In this document: positions 33,336 through 42,606 of the stretch, in pieces
Layout of the letters: the number at the start of each line of letters is the position of its first letter
Numbering within the stretch: the first letter of the stretch is position 1
Assembly: GCF_021654775.1 (NCBI RefSeq)
Contig: NZ_AP025343.1
Span: forward strand, 868,001-932,000
Source of the DNA: Paenibacillus azoreducens
GTDB taxonomy: Bacteria; Bacillota; Bacilli; Paenibacillales; Paenibacillaceae
Direction: 5' to 3'
DNA: 64,000 nt
Program-made: the position numbers and the translations under genes
Notes under the pieces: model-generated
Databases searched by the model: none
What the model saw: only the letters and a program-made list of their open reading frames with translations
Told to the model about the DNA's origin: nothing

Positions 33336-33437
33336 AGAAGCAACTCTTGATGCTGTCATATCATTAATCATTCACCCAACCCACGTTAAATCATGAGGTC
33401 ATTGGTCATCAGCACCACGGATCCAATGGATATAAAA

Positions 33438-33474
33438 AGCGGCGCAGGAATTAATCTCCTATGCCGCTTTTTCG
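33438..33474 (-). terminator. probable terminator after the 96-residue gene
   Basis: AAAGCGGCGCAGGA and TCCTATGCCGCTTT form an almost perfect stem with T or A runs on both sides, so it can work in both directions. Confidence 0.75.
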
Positions 33475-33534
33475 GTTGCTTCAGCCAAACTCCATTCATG
33501 GTTGCCTCTAACGGGAAAGCTAAAGCCAGACGGT

Positions 33535-33825
33535 TTACGCTTTTTCGTCCTTCCATTCCACGCTCCGGAGAAAACCGTATTTCATCAGCTGGAGCACGAA
33601 ATCCACGTAATAGGCCTGCCGGACAATGGCTCCGTACTCATGATTTTTGTAGATATAGAAGAGCACATCGGTATAGATGTCGTTCTCCTCGAAGTAATGC
33701 CGGATTTCCTTCAAGTGTTGCAGATAAGGCTCTGTCTGAAGCAGCCGCAAATGAAATTCAACATCCTGTTCATTTACCGTTTCGGTAATTACAGTTACAT
33801 CGTCATTGCAACGGTATGCCAGCAT
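33535..33825 (-). CDS. hypothetical protein, 96 residues
   Basis: A small soluble acidic protein (MLAYRCNDDVTVITETVNEQ at the start, FYIYKNHEYGAIVRQAYYVD in the middle) without a domain I recognise. It has a good ribosome binding site, GGAGGTG six bases before ATG 33825, and a terminator after it, so the frame is very likely a real gene. It lies 50 bases downstream of the ArsB/NhaD-type gene on the same strand and could be co-transcribed. Confidence 0.75.
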   Translation of the reverse strand: MLAYRCNDDVTVITETVNEQDVEFHLRLLQTEPYLQHLKEIRHYFEENDIYTDVLFYIYKNHEYGAIVRQAYYVDFVLQLMKYGFLRSVEWKDEKA

Positions 33826-33874
33826 GCGAGCACCTCCATCTCAATCCAGTGTTAGCATTTCCTTGTTTCGCTAA

Positions 33875-35155
33875 TTACATTAAATATCTAAGGTATATAT
33901 AACCGCTTGCTAATACAATAGACAGCACCATGATCGGGAAGCCGATCTTCAGAAAAGCGGTAAACTTAAGCGGATATCCCTCTTTGGAGGCCATGCCGGC
34001 CACAATCAAGTTGGCGCTGGCGCCAATCAGGGTGCCGTTTCCGCCGAGGCAGGCGCCAAGCGCAAGGCTCCACCATAAAGGTTCCAGATTGCTTACCCCC
34101 ATGCTGCCCATATCTTGGATCATCGGAATCATGGTGGCCACAAACGGGATGTTATCGACAAAGGCGGAAGCGATGGCGCTCAGCCATAAAATCAGCATCG
34201 AGGTGGAAGTCACATCGCCTCCGGTGAGTCCAACGGCTTTTTCCGCCAGTGTGGCAATGACGCCTGTTTCGATCAAGCCGCCAACCAATACGAATAATCC
34301 GATAAAGAAGAATATCGTAGGCCATTCCACCTTGGCAAAAGCCTCTTCCAGCATATGTTCGCCCGTCATCAGCAGAAGCAGGAAGGCTCCGGCCAATGCG
34401 ACGGTCGCGGATTCGATGTGCACGAGCTGATGAATGAAAAATCCGATGATCGTCAGACCAAGCACCGTCAGACATTTGATCAGCAATTTACGATCCGTCA
34501 AAAGCTCTTTTTCGTCCAGATCCATAATGCCCTGCATCAGTTCCGGCGTCGTTTTGATGTGTTTCCGGAATAGCAGGACAAAGATCGGAATGAGAACTAG
34601 AAGAATCAAAAGCGCAATCGGCGTTAGATTCTGAATAAAGGCCATAAAAGTTAATTCCTTGACCGCGCTGCCAATCATAATGTTCGGCGGATCGCCGATC
34701 AGGGTTGCCGTGCCCCCCACGTTGGACGCAATAATCTGCGTGATCAGGAAAGGCAGCGGATTGACCCGCAGCTGGCGTGTAATACTAAAGGTAACGGGTA
34801 CCATCAGCAGTACGGTGGTCACATTGTCCAGAAATGCCGATCCCAAGGCGGTCAGCAGCATCAGCGCGATCATGATGGCCAGCGGCCGTCCTTTGGCTTT
34901 TTTGGCAGCCCAGACTGCTATAAATTTGAAGAGCCCCGTTTCTGCGGTAATGTTGACAATAATCATCATCCCGATCAGAAGGCCCAGCGTGTTGAAATCG
35001 ATGTGATGGATAGCGGTTTCCTGGCTCACGATGCCAAGAACCACCATAAGCGCGCCGCCGATCATCGCAATGATCGTACGGTGGATTTTTTCCGAAATAA
35101 TGAGTGCATAAGCAATCAAAAAAATAGCAATAGCCAAAATCGTTTGCAGTTCCAT
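33875..35155 (-). CDS. ArsB/NhaD-type ion transporter (IT superfamily)
   Basis: About 426 residues with 11-12 membrane helices. The two inverted halves show the matching motifs SNVGGTATLIGDPPNIMIG and CLGGNGTLIGASANLIVAG, typical of ArsB/NhaD/P-protein members that exchange sodium and protons or export arsenite. SAFVDNIPFVATMIPM is the equivalent of the conserved DN motif. ATG 35155 follows GGGGAGGAATT; the longer frame upstream runs into a repeat. No arsR or arsC is adjacent, so a Na+/H+ or anion role is more likely. Confidence 0.85.
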   Translation of the reverse strand: MELQTILAIAIFLIAYALIISEKIHRTIIAMIGGALMVVLGIVSQETAIHHIDFNTLGLLIGMMIIVNITAETGLFKFIAVWAAKKAKGRPLAIMIALMLLTALGSAFLDNVTTVLLMVPVTFSITRQLRVNPLPFLITQIIASNVGGTATLIGDPPNIMIGSAVKELTFMAFIQNLTPIALLILLVLIPIFVLLFRKHIKTTPELMQGIMDLDEKELLTDRKLLIKCLTVLGLTIIGFFIHQLVHIESATVALAGAFLLLLMTGEHMLEEAFAKVEWPTIFFFIGLFVLVGGLIETGVIATLAEKAVGLTGGDVTSTSMLILWLSAIASAFVDNIPFVATMIPMIQDMGSMGVSNLEPLWWSLALGACLGGNGTLIGASANLIVAGMASKEGYPLKFTAFLKIGFPIMVLSIVLASGYIYLRYLM

Positions 35156-35182
35156 AATTCCTCCCCATTTTCTTCGATGCGG

Positions 35183-35394
35183 TCCGTACGTGAGCACCTA
35201 AAATGCTTCCGAAGGAAACATACTTCGTAAGCATATGCTTGGCCCGGCTGAATTCAAGATTCGATGCCGAATCCGCTTCCTGATTCACTTCGTGTTAGAT
35301 ATAGAATTCATTCGTTATCTAGCTACGCTGATGAAATTCTATATCGCAAGAAAAACTACAGCTAAAGGTGGTCGCGGACTTTTTGAACAACCTC
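35183..35394. mobile_element. MITE-like element, left-truncated third copy
   Basis: Shares CCGTACGTGAGCACC, GGCCCGGCTGAATTCAAGAT and the end GGACTTTTTGAACAACCTC with the copies at 191 and 15452, and has the same nested GAATT...AATTCTATAT hairpin as the long copy. The left inverted repeat is missing, so no target duplication can be read. It lies immediately upstream of the ArsB/NhaD-type gene. Confidence 0.7.
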
Positions 35395-35657
35395 TATAGA
35401 TTTCGCATCAATCCATGCTTCAATTCCTCCTTAGGCATCAGGGGGAAATTGCCGCATGCGGACCCGAACAAAGAACGAGAAGCCCAAAAAAAGACAAACG
35501 GAGCCCGCACGTGGCAGGCTCCTCCGAATGTATTCTATGCGATTTAAGTGACTATGCCCCTATGTGAAAAGGGTTAGTAAACATTTAGAAATAATTATAA
35601 AGTGTTTCCGTCTACTTGTAAAGCAAAGTCAAAGTTCAGGCGTAAAGGAGGGCGACC

Positions 35658-37349
35658 ATGAATAAAAAATGGTGGAAGGAAAGCGTGGTATACCAGATTT
35701 ATCCTATCAGCTTTCTAGATACAAACGGCGATGGAATCGGCGATTTGCGGGGGATTGAAGCTAAGCTGGATTATTTGAAGGACCTGGGCGTGGACGTCAT
35801 TTGGATCTGTCCCATTTATCAATCGCCGAACCATGACAACGGATATGACATCAGCGATTATCAGGCAATCATGAAGGAATTCGGGACGATGGAGGATTTT
35901 GACCGTCTGCTGGAGCAGGCCCATGCCAGGGGCCTCAAAATCATGATGGACCTCGTGCTGAACCATACCTCGGACGAGCATCCCTGGTTTATCGAATCCC
36001 GGGCCTCGAAGGACAATCCTAAGCGTGATTTTTACGTATGGCGAAAAGGAAAAAACGGCGCTCCCCCAAACAACTGGGAATCCTATTTCAGCGGCTCGGT
36101 CTGGGAATATGATGATGCGACGGATGAATATTATTTGCATCTGTATTCAAAACATCAGCCTGACCTGAACTGGGAAAACCCCAAGGTTGTCGAATGCATG
36201 CATCAGATGGTGGAGTGGTGGCTGAAAAAAGGGGTGGACGGATTCAGGTTGGATGCTATTGCGCATATCGCCAAAACGGTTGGTTTGCCGGACGGTCCCA
36301 ACCCGGAGCATTTGCCGACGGTGCGCGCTTACGAGCTGTTTTCCAATCTGGAAAACGTACATACGCTTCTTCGAAACTTGCACGAACAGGTGCTTTTTCA
36401 TTACGATATCATGACGGTGGGGGAGACGTCGGGAATCGGTCCTGAAGAAGCGTTATGTTATGTCGGCGAAGACCGGGGGGAACTGAATATGGTATTTCAG
36501 TTTGAGCATATGCAGATTGACGCACTCTCCGGAGGTTCGGGCAAATGGGATGTACGGCCGTGGAATCTGCTTGAATTGAAGAAGGTGATCGGCCATTGGC
36601 AGGCGGTTTTGCATGAACGGGGTTGGAACGCGAACTACTGGTGCAACCATGATCAGCCGCGCTCCGTGTCCCGGTTCGGCGATGATCGAAACTATCGCGT
36701 AGAGTCGGCCAAAATGCTCGCTACCTTCATGCATACACTGGAGGGAACGCCTTATATATACCAGGGTGAGGAGATCGGCATGACGAATATCGCCTTTAAG
36801 TCCATCGATGATTACCGGGATGTGGAGACGGTCAACTTCTATCAGGAACAAATTCGCAAGGGTGTGCCGGAAGGCCGGATTATGGAGGCAATTTGGAAAA
36901 AAAGCCGGGATAACGCCAGAACGCCGATGCAGTGGAACAGCTCGGAGGAAGCGGGATTTACTTCAGGTACGCCGTGGATCAAAGTAAACCCGAATTATCC
37001 GATGATTAATGTGGAGAAAGCTTTACGGGATCCTGATTCCATATGGCATTACTATAAAAAGCTGATTGCTCTGCGGAAAAAACATGAAGTGATCGTCTAC
37101 GGGAAATATAAGCTGCTGTTAGCGGAACATCCGGAGATTTATGCATACACGAGGACGCTTGGGGACGTTTGCCTGCTCGTCATTTTGAATTTTTTGGGCG
37201 GTGAGCCGGAGTTCAAGCTGCCTACGGAGATACATCAGGAGCGGGGGGAACTTTTAATCTGCAACTATCCGGTTAAAGATGAAGAGGAACTTTCCCGGAC
37301 ATTCCGGCTTCGTCCCTACGAGGCGAGAGTGTATTTGCTGAGTCATTAA
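35658..37349 (+). CDS. GH13 alpha-glucosidase (oligo-1,6-glucosidase type)
   Basis: 563 residues, glycoside hydrolase family 13, subfamily 31-like. Catalytic residues can be placed: nucleophile D199 in GFRLDAI, acid/base E256 in TVGET and D332 in NHDQPR. The N-terminus WWKESVVYQIYPISFLDTNG is typical of oligo-1,6-glucosidases, alpha-glucosidases and trehalose-6-phosphate hydrolases. It lacks a signal peptide, so it acts on imported sugars in the cytosol. The start is ATG with AAGGAGGGCGACC. It stands alone with no transporter or regulator beside it, so the exact sugar is undecided. Confidence 0.92.
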   Translation: MNKKWWKESVVYQIYPISFLDTNGDGIGDLRGIEAKLDYLKDLGVDVIWICPIYQSPNHDNGYDISDYQAIMKEFGTMEDFDRLLEQAHARGLKIMMDLVLNHTSDEHPWFIESRASKDNPKRDFYVWRKGKNGAPPNNWESYFSGSVWEYDDATDEYYLHLYSKHQPDLNWENPKVVECMHQMVEWWLKKGVDGFRLDAIAHIAKTVGLPDGPNPEHLPTVRAYELFSNLENVHTLLRNLHEQVLFHYDIMTVGETSGIGPEEALCYVGEDRGELNMVFQFEHMQIDALSGGSGKWDVRPWNLLELKKVIGHWQAVLHERGWNANYWCNHDQPRSVSRFGDDRNYRVESAKMLATFMHTLEGTPYIYQGEEIGMTNIAFKSIDDYRDVETVNFYQEQIRKGVPEGRIMEAIWKKSRDNARTPMQWNSSEEAGFTSGTPWIKVNPNYPMINVEKALRDPDSIWHYYKKLIALRKKHEVIVYGKYKLLLAEHPEIYAYTRTLGDVCLLVILNFLGGEPEFKLPTEIHQERGELLICNYPVKDEEELSRTFRLRPYEARVYLLSH

Positions 37350-37700
37350 AGCGGCTTGACATGGATCAAAAATACTGATAAATTTGCCTTAACCTAAAAG
37401 CAGGGAGAGATTTTGATGTCGGTGGTTGTTCTTAACTAACACAATTCCATAAGAGACCGCAAGCAAGCTATTCAAGCAGGCTGATGAAGGCAGCTTTGTT
37501 TCTTTTCGCCCTTTTTTTGGCAGAGAGAAGCTTGGCCTGGCTGTATTCGATCATGGCTTTTTATTGGAAGTGCTTGCAATGGTCATGGAAATAGTTAAGA
37601 ACACGCGAAGCATCAAACGGCGCCTTGGCTGCTGTTTCATCCTTTGTTATCTATACAGGTATTCCCGCCCGGAGTTGCTCCGGTTTAGGGAGCCTTGTAC

Positions 37701-37727
37701 AACCGTGCTCTTGCAGTACGGTTTTTT
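37701..37727 (+). terminator. intrinsic terminator in the gap after the glucosidase gene
   Basis: AACCGTGCT and AGTACGGTT pair around CTTGC, followed by TTTTT. It lies 350 bases after the glucosidase stop. Confidence 0.6.
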
Positions 37728-37843
37728 GGCGTATACGGGGGGAATCTCCAGTTTGATATGCCAAAAGCCCGGAAGCCATGCTGCTCTTTGAAGGGCACTG
37801 TGCATCGGTTATTCGGGATAACATGGGATAGGGACGCAAGAAA

Positions 37844-37881
37844 GGACAAAGAATCGCGTATGCGTTCTTTGTCCCTTTTTT
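37844..37881 (+). terminator. intrinsic terminator 40 bases before the MutS2-like gene
   Basis: GGACAAAGAA and TTCTTTGTCC form a perfect 10-bp stem, followed by CTTTTTT. GGGAC at 37831 could pair with GTCCC at 37871 instead, which would disrupt the stem. No promoter is evident between it and the gene, so it may act as an attenuator. Confidence 0.65.
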
Positions 37882-37919
37882 GTTTTAGGGTACAAAACAA
37901 AGGGAGGATCAAAATACAA

Positions 37920-40016
37920 ATGGATCACATGACAATAAGCACGCTGGAATATGACAAAGTAAAAGAAAACCTGCGCGAATACGCGGTATCTTATGCGGGC
38001 AGAAAGCATATTAACGACCTTGAGCCAATGAATAATCTGCGGGCGATTGAAACCGCGCTGACGGAGTCTGCGGAGGCCAAGGAGATTCTGGACAAAGGAG
38101 CAAGCATCCCGCTGCCTTCACTGGAAGGGATAGAGCATGTCATCTCGCTGCTTCATACGGGTTATCTGTTTAGAGAGCAGGATTTTGCGGCAGTTCAGAC
38201 CTTTCTGCACAGCTGCGGGCAGCTCATGAAATATATGGTCGGCAAAAGGGATATTGCACCAACAGTCAGCAGTTACGCGTCCTCAATGAAGGAACTGGGG
38301 CGCTTGAAGGGTGAAATCGAACGCTGCATCCGCTTCGGGAAAGTGGATGATCAGGCTAGTAAACAGCTGGAAAAGGTTCGGAAGAAAATAACGGTGGTGA
38401 AAGACCGTATTCAGAAGAAAATAAGTTCGATTCTGTCGCGGCACGGTTCGATTTTGCAGGAGCATTTGGTCAGCCAGCGGGGCGGCCGTTATGTCGTACC
38501 TGTCAAAAGGGAGTTTCACAGACATGTCAAAGGGTCAGTGCTCGACCAGTCTACCAGCGGTCAGACGGTATTCGTGGAACCGGAGGAAATTGCGCAGCTT
38601 CAGATGGAGCTGGGCATGCTGGAGGCAGATGAGGCCCGTGAGACAGCGGTTGTTTTAAGCATGCTTACTGGACTGCTGGAGGAAGCGAGCGAGGATCTGC
38701 TGCTCAATATCGATATTACCGGAAACTATGATTTTATCTTCGCGAAGGCAAAATTCGGGCGCTCGATCGGAGGTCGGGCGGTTCAACTTAATGACCGGGG
38801 TTGGATCCGAATTCGCGAAGCGAAACATCCCATGATGCTGAATAAGATGGTTCCGCTTGAGCTGGAGCTGGGCAAAAATTACCGCTCATTGATCATCACC
38901 GGACCGAATACCGGCGGGAAAACGGTTGCCTTAAAGACGCTTGGACTATTGACGCTGATGGTTCAGTCCGGGCTGCTCGTTCCTGTTGCGGAAGGAAGCG
39001 TGTTTGCCGTATTCAGCCAGGTGATGACCGCTATTGGCGACGGACAAAGCATCGAGCAGTCGCTCAGCACCTTCTCCGCCCAAATCCGCAGATTGGCAGA
39101 CATGGTCGAAACGGCCGACAGCTCCACGCTGCTTCTCATTGACGAACTGGCTGCGGGAACCGATCCGGGGGAAGGCATGTCGCTGTCTATCGCGATTTTG
39201 GAGGAACTGGGTCACCGCGGCGCAATGATGATGGTCACGACCCATTTTAATGAGCTAAAAGGGTTTGCCTCCCGCACCCCTGGCTTTCAAAACGCCCGCA
39301 TGGAATTCGATGTGGAGAGTCTCGCGCCGCTGTACCGCTTGACGATTGGAGAATCGGGCCAAAGTTATGCGATCGAGATTGCGACCAAGCTGGGGTTGGC
39401 TGGGAATATCATTGAACGTTCGCGCGATATATTGCGGGTTCACAAGCCGCATTTGTCCGGAACTGAACTCAATCATGGGCTGATGGCAGAAGCCGGAATG
39501 GATACGGGAAATAAAATCGAAGCAGACCTTGGCATGGATACTATGGAAACTTCCAGCTCCATTCAAAACGGCTTGGATCAGGGGAAGCAGCCGCAGCCGC
39601 TGCAGCCGGGTGAAGGCGGAGAAAGCATGCAGGATCCGGCGGAGCAGGATGGGCATTCAGAAACTATGAAAAGTGAAGGGGAAATATTGCACAAGGACGG
39701 CAAAGCGGAAGAGAAGGAAGACAAACCGCGCCGGCTTGAGGTGGGAGACGCGGTATTTGTCACCTCGCTTCAGCGCGTAGGAATTATTTATCAGGAGGTG
39801 GACGCCAAGGGGATGATCGGCGTGATGGTTCAGAAGCAGAAGCTGAAGATCAACCATAAACGAGTTAAGCTGTATATCGAAAAAGGCAATCTTTATCCGG
39901 AAGATTATGATTTCGATATTGTTTTTGACAGCAAGGAGAACCGTAAAAAGCATAAGCTGATGCAGCGCAAGCATGTGGAGGGATTGAACATCATCCGCAA
40001 ACCGGAGGATCAATAG
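37920..40016 (+). CDS. MutS2-like ATPase without Smr domain
   Basis: About 698 residues. MutS core and lever domains (1-300) lead into the ATPase with Walker A GPNTGGKTVALKTLG and Walker B LLLIDELAAGTDPGEG. The segment TTHFNELKGFASRTPGFQNA is typical of MutS2. It then runs through a low-complexity Gln/Glu/Asp-rich linker (about 515-610) into a short basic end. The C-terminal Smr nuclease domain of standard MutS2 is absent. MutS2 proteins rescue collided ribosomes or suppress recombination; here only the ATPase clamp remains. ATG 37920 follows AGGGAGG. The frame is open further upstream, but through the terminator. Confidence 0.85.
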   Translation: MDHMTISTLEYDKVKENLREYAVSYAGRKHINDLEPMNNLRAIETALTESAEAKEILDKGASIPLPSLEGIEHVISLLHTGYLFREQDFAAVQTFLHSCGQLMKYMVGKRDIAPTVSSYASSMKELGRLKGEIERCIRFGKVDDQASKQLEKVRKKITVVKDRIQKKISSILSRHGSILQEHLVSQRGGRYVVPVKREFHRHVKGSVLDQSTSGQTVFVEPEEIAQLQMELGMLEADEARETAVVLSMLTGLLEEASEDLLLNIDITGNYDFIFAKAKFGRSIGGRAVQLNDRGWIRIREAKHPMMLNKMVPLELELGKNYRSLIITGPNTGGKTVALKTLGLLTLMVQSGLLVPVAEGSVFAVFSQVMTAIGDGQSIEQSLSTFSAQIRRLADMVETADSSTLLLIDELAAGTDPGEGMSLSIAILEELGHRGAMMMVTTHFNELKGFASRTPGFQNARMEFDVESLAPLYRLTIGESGQSYAIEIATKLGLAGNIIERSRDILRVHKPHLSGTELNHGLMAEAGMDTGNKIEADLGMDTMETSSSIQNGLDQGKQPQPLQPGEGGESMQDPAEQDGHSETMKSEGEILHKDGKAEEKEDKPRRLEVGDAVFVTSLQRVGIIYQEVDAKGMIGVMVQKQKLKINHKRVKLYIEKGNLYPEDYDFDIVFDSKENRKKHKLMQRKHVEGLNIIRKPEDQ

Positions 40017-40035
40017 AAAAAGAAGTAAATGGAAA

Positions 40036-40073
40036 AACCCCGCTTTCTGAGGCTAACAGAAGGCGGGGTTTTG
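40036..40073. terminator. bidirectional terminator after the MutS2-like gene
   Basis: AACCCCGCTTTCTG and CAGAAGGCGGGGTT pair, with T residues after it on the plus strand. Confidence 0.85.
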
Positions 40074-40091
40074 GTATGAATTTACAATAAA

Positions 40092-40571
40092 TTACAGTGA
40101 TTTGCTGATAATCGCAGCGAACTGCTCCAAAAATTGCCGCTCCTCATGATCGAAGCGTCCTTTCAGCGGACTGTCGATGTCGAGCACGCCAAACAGCTCC
40201 CCATTTTTGATGAGCGGAACCACGATTTCGCTGTTGGATGCCGCATCACAGGCAATATGTCCCGGAAATTCATGCACATCATCCACAACGATCGTTCTGC
40301 GCTCGCCGGCTGCCGTTCCGCATACGCCGCGGTTTAGCGGAATGCGGATGCAGGCGGGAAGCCCTTGAAAAGGGCCAAGCACAAGCTCTTGTCCGTCGTA
40401 AAGATAGAAGCCAACCCAATTGATATCCGGCAAAAAGCTGTTGAGCAGCGCCGAAGCATTGGCCAAATTGGCGATGGAGCTGGGTTCATCATGGATGAGC
40501 GCTTTCAGTTGTTCCAGAACGGCTACGAACTGCTCGCTCCGGTTTCCTTCATAAGGAAGTGCTTGAAACAT
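40092..40571 (-). CDS. free methionine-(R)-sulfoxide reductase, GAF type
   Basis: About 159 residues forming one GAF domain of the fRMsr/YtsP family, which reduces free methionine-R-sulfoxide. The three family cysteines are visible in PACIRIPLNRGVCGTAA and HIACDAASNSEIVVPL; WVGFYLYDGQELVLGPFQG is the substrate-side strand region. An upstream in-frame ATG at 40589 has no binding site; ATG 40571 lies five bases after GGTGGAG. It is convergent with the MutS2-like gene, sharing a terminator. Cytosolic oxidative-damage repair. Confidence 0.9.
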   Translation of the reverse strand: MFQALPYEGNRSEQFVAVLEQLKALIHDEPSSIANLANASALLNSFLPDINWVGFYLYDGQELVLGPFQGLPACIRIPLNRGVCGTAAGERRTIVVDDVHEFPGHIACDAASNSEIVVPLIKNGELFGVLDIDSPLKGRFDHEERQFLEQFAAIISKSL

Positions 40572-40731
40572 CATACTCCACCCTTTCATTTTTACCGATG
40601 GTTAATAATTTTAGATAGTATACAGGAATGACTTCCGAGTCAAGAAAAAGATGTGTTTTTTTTTATATGTAGATATAAATACATCATGTAACAGGGGATG
40701 GAAAAATCCCATCCTTGTTAATAAAACAACA

Positions 40732-40762
40732 ACCCCTGGGATAAATACCCAGGGGTTGTTTC
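40732..40762 (-). terminator. intrinsic terminator of the hydrolase gene
   Basis: AACAACCCCTGG and CCAGGGGTTGTT form a perfect 12-bp stem directly after the hydrolase stop codon. Confidence 0.88.
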
Positions 40763-41779
40763 TCAAGCATTGGGGGCTTCCGTCAGCGGCAGGCCGACAC
40801 AATCATTTTCTTCCGGCCATTTACGCTCCAAGGCGGGTTCCGGGGCTTCCGACGGGCCGACGCAGCCGGAAAGAACCTCCCTGACAAACTCCTGTACCGA
40901 TTTTTTATACAAAAGGGGGTCAGCGTCGAGCGCAAAACCGTGCGTGGCGCCCTCGACCAGCAGCAGCCGCTTGGGACCGGTTGCGGCCGCAAACAATTCC
41001 TCGCTCATTTCGGGCGGAATGTAATGGTCTTTGGTTCCGTGTATAAACATGAGCGGAATGCTGCTTTTTTGTACGGACCGGAGCGGGCTGACCTGACTTA
41101 GAGTAAAGCCGATCCTTCGGCGCAGTCTTTTATCGACCAACGGAAGAAACAGGGCCGCCGGGATATGATTTAGCTTCTGTATCTGGTGATGCATCAGGCG
41201 GGTCAGGTCCGAATAAGGACAGTCGGCGATGACGAACTTGACTTCCGGGCCCGATAGCGGCAAATATTCCAGTACCGTGCTTCCGCCAAGGGAAACGCCG
41301 TGCAGGCCAATCATAAGATTGCCGCCATAATTGTCTTTAAGGTATTGGATCCACGCTGCGACGTCATGCTTTTCGTGATAGCCGTATGTCGTATATTTGC
41401 CCTCGCTTTTTCCGTGACGGCGCTGGTCAATGAGCAGCAGGTTAAACCCTTCCTCGCGGAATATTTCCATAAATGGGATGGACGCAGGCAGGGAAGTCGT
41501 ATATCCATGCACGAGAATCACCCATTTTGGCGAATCATGCCGGGCTTTGACTACGACTCCGCTTAACCGGAGACCGTCATGGCTTTGAATCTGGACATCC
41601 TCTTTGGGCAATGGATCAAAAAAATCCCGCAGCCGGGCGCCGGCGCGCTCCAACGCTTCGAAGGTTTGCTGATGGCTCAGCGCTTTCATCTGGGTCATTT
41701 GTACGAATGCGTATTGGGTAATGCATGCGGCCGCAAGCGCGGCAAAAGCTGCAATGAGAGCGGCAATCCACCATTCCAT
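40763..41779 (-). CDS. alpha/beta hydrolase, membrane-anchored
   Basis: 338 residues. An N-terminal hydrophobic helix (about 5-25) is followed by an alpha/beta hydrolase domain: oxyanion region LVHGYTTS, nucleophile Ser in GVSLGG, Asp in GTKDHYIP and His in GATHGFA. This layout resembles YfhR/BAAT-like proteins fixed to the membrane by an uncleaved signal. A C-terminal tail of about 40 residues (GPSEAPEPALERKWPEEN) has no fold I recognise. It has a terminator at its end. Substrate unknown. Confidence 0.85.
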   Translation of the reverse strand: MEWWIAALIAAFAALAAACITQYAFVQMTQMKALSHQQTFEALERAGARLRDFFDPLPKEDVQIQSHDGLRLSGVVVKARHDSPKWVILVHGYTTSLPASIPFMEIFREEGFNLLLIDQRRHGKSEGKYTTYGYHEKHDVAAWIQYLKDNYGGNLMIGLHGVSLGGSTVLEYLPLSGPEVKFVIADCPYSDLTRLMHHQIQKLNHIPAALFLPLVDKRLRRRIGFTLSQVSPLRSVQKSSIPLMFIHGTKDHYIPPEMSEELFAAATGPKRLLLVEGATHGFALDADPLLYKKSVQEFVREVLSGCVGPSEAPEPALERKWPEENDCVGLPLTEAPNA

Positions 41780-42039
41780 ATCATTTATCCCCCTTGCCGG
41801 AAACGAAATCAGTAGGGCATAGTATATGCCGAAATATCCGAATTTAACCGCCGCATCGAAGCAATGAACACAAATATGAACCCGTTTTGTAATGGATTAA
41901 TGCGGGCACAAGCAAAGAGGGGCAAATTCTCTACAGAAGATCCATTTTAGAAAATTGAATCCGGGGGAAACTTCATCTCACGAAGCTGAAAGCTTTTTGA
42001 AAAAATTGCACCGGAAGCATGTATTCTGTTCGTCTAGGT

Positions 42040-42235
42040 CTCTCTAACGAAACTACAGAGTGCTATTGCCGCAAAAAACAAGAGCAAATGAAATCTAACG
42101 AAACTATAGATCGTTATTAGGGATAAAATCAGGCTTGCAGGCACTTATTTAGCTTAATAGCGATACCCTGTTTCGTTAAGATTTCAAAAAGACCTTTTTG
42201 TAGCGAATAGCGCTCTCACGTTTCGTTAGAGATGA
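42040..42235. repeat. TAACGAAAC-type inverted repeats
   Basis: TCTAACGAAACTACAGAGTG and TCTAACGAAACTATAGATCG face CTGTTTCGTTAAGAT and CACGTTTCGTTAGAGA, so the two pairs can form a large double hairpin. No gene is supported in the 827-base gap from 41780 to 42606. Confidence 0.65.
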
Positions 42236-42255
42236 ACATGATCCAAAAAGCGGCT

Positions 42256-42302
42256 TGCAATATATGGATCGAATCGATTTAGTTCGACTATATATTGTTC
42301 TC
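42256..42302. repeat. palindromic repeat (GCAATATATAG type), inverted second copy
   Basis: TTGCAATATATGGATCGAA and TTCGACTATATATTG pair imperfectly; the CGGGAGCG flank matches the copy at 23585-23645 read on the other strand. Confidence 0.55.
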
Positions 42303-42606
42303 GGGAGCGCCTGGGATCTTTCGCACCGCGCGCAGCTCACAGCGCGCGGTGCTTCGCTGCATGACGGCAGTCGGTTGAACTACATGAATTTCGCGAAATC
42401 CTAATTTTGTATAAATTCCGAAGAATTCGTCAAAATGCGTTCGAATGCGGGCGATCTCTCTTGCTGGATATAGCCTTTCAAAGAGTAAGATGCTAGAATA
42501 AAGTAGATGAGATGTGCTTTGTTGCAAGCGATTAGGAGAAAAACCAAAAAGACCATGCCAAGGCGCCTCAAACTTTAACGTAAAGAGAGGAGAGGGTTGG
42601 CAATCC

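Larger units (their letters stand above)
37350..37919 (+). other. 570-bp leader-like region before the MutS2-like gene, with two terminators
   Basis: No gene is supported. The region contains a CCGGAG-TTG-CTCCGG hairpin (37670), an intrinsic terminator at 37701-37727 and a second at 37844-37881. Between the two terminators lies GC-rich, apparently structured sequence. It may be a regulatory leader, a small RNA or the remains of a gene. Confidence 0.4.

Noticed and set aside
33875..35155. Arsenite efflux operon
   Set aside because: The transporter could be ArsB-like, but arsR, arsC or arsA genes are not adjacent and the sequence fits the wider NhaD/P-protein group equally well.
37800..37880. 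Cyclic di-GMP riboswitch, because of GGGACGCAAG
   Set aside because: Only this short string resembles the motif; the paired GCAAACC part and the second stem are absent.
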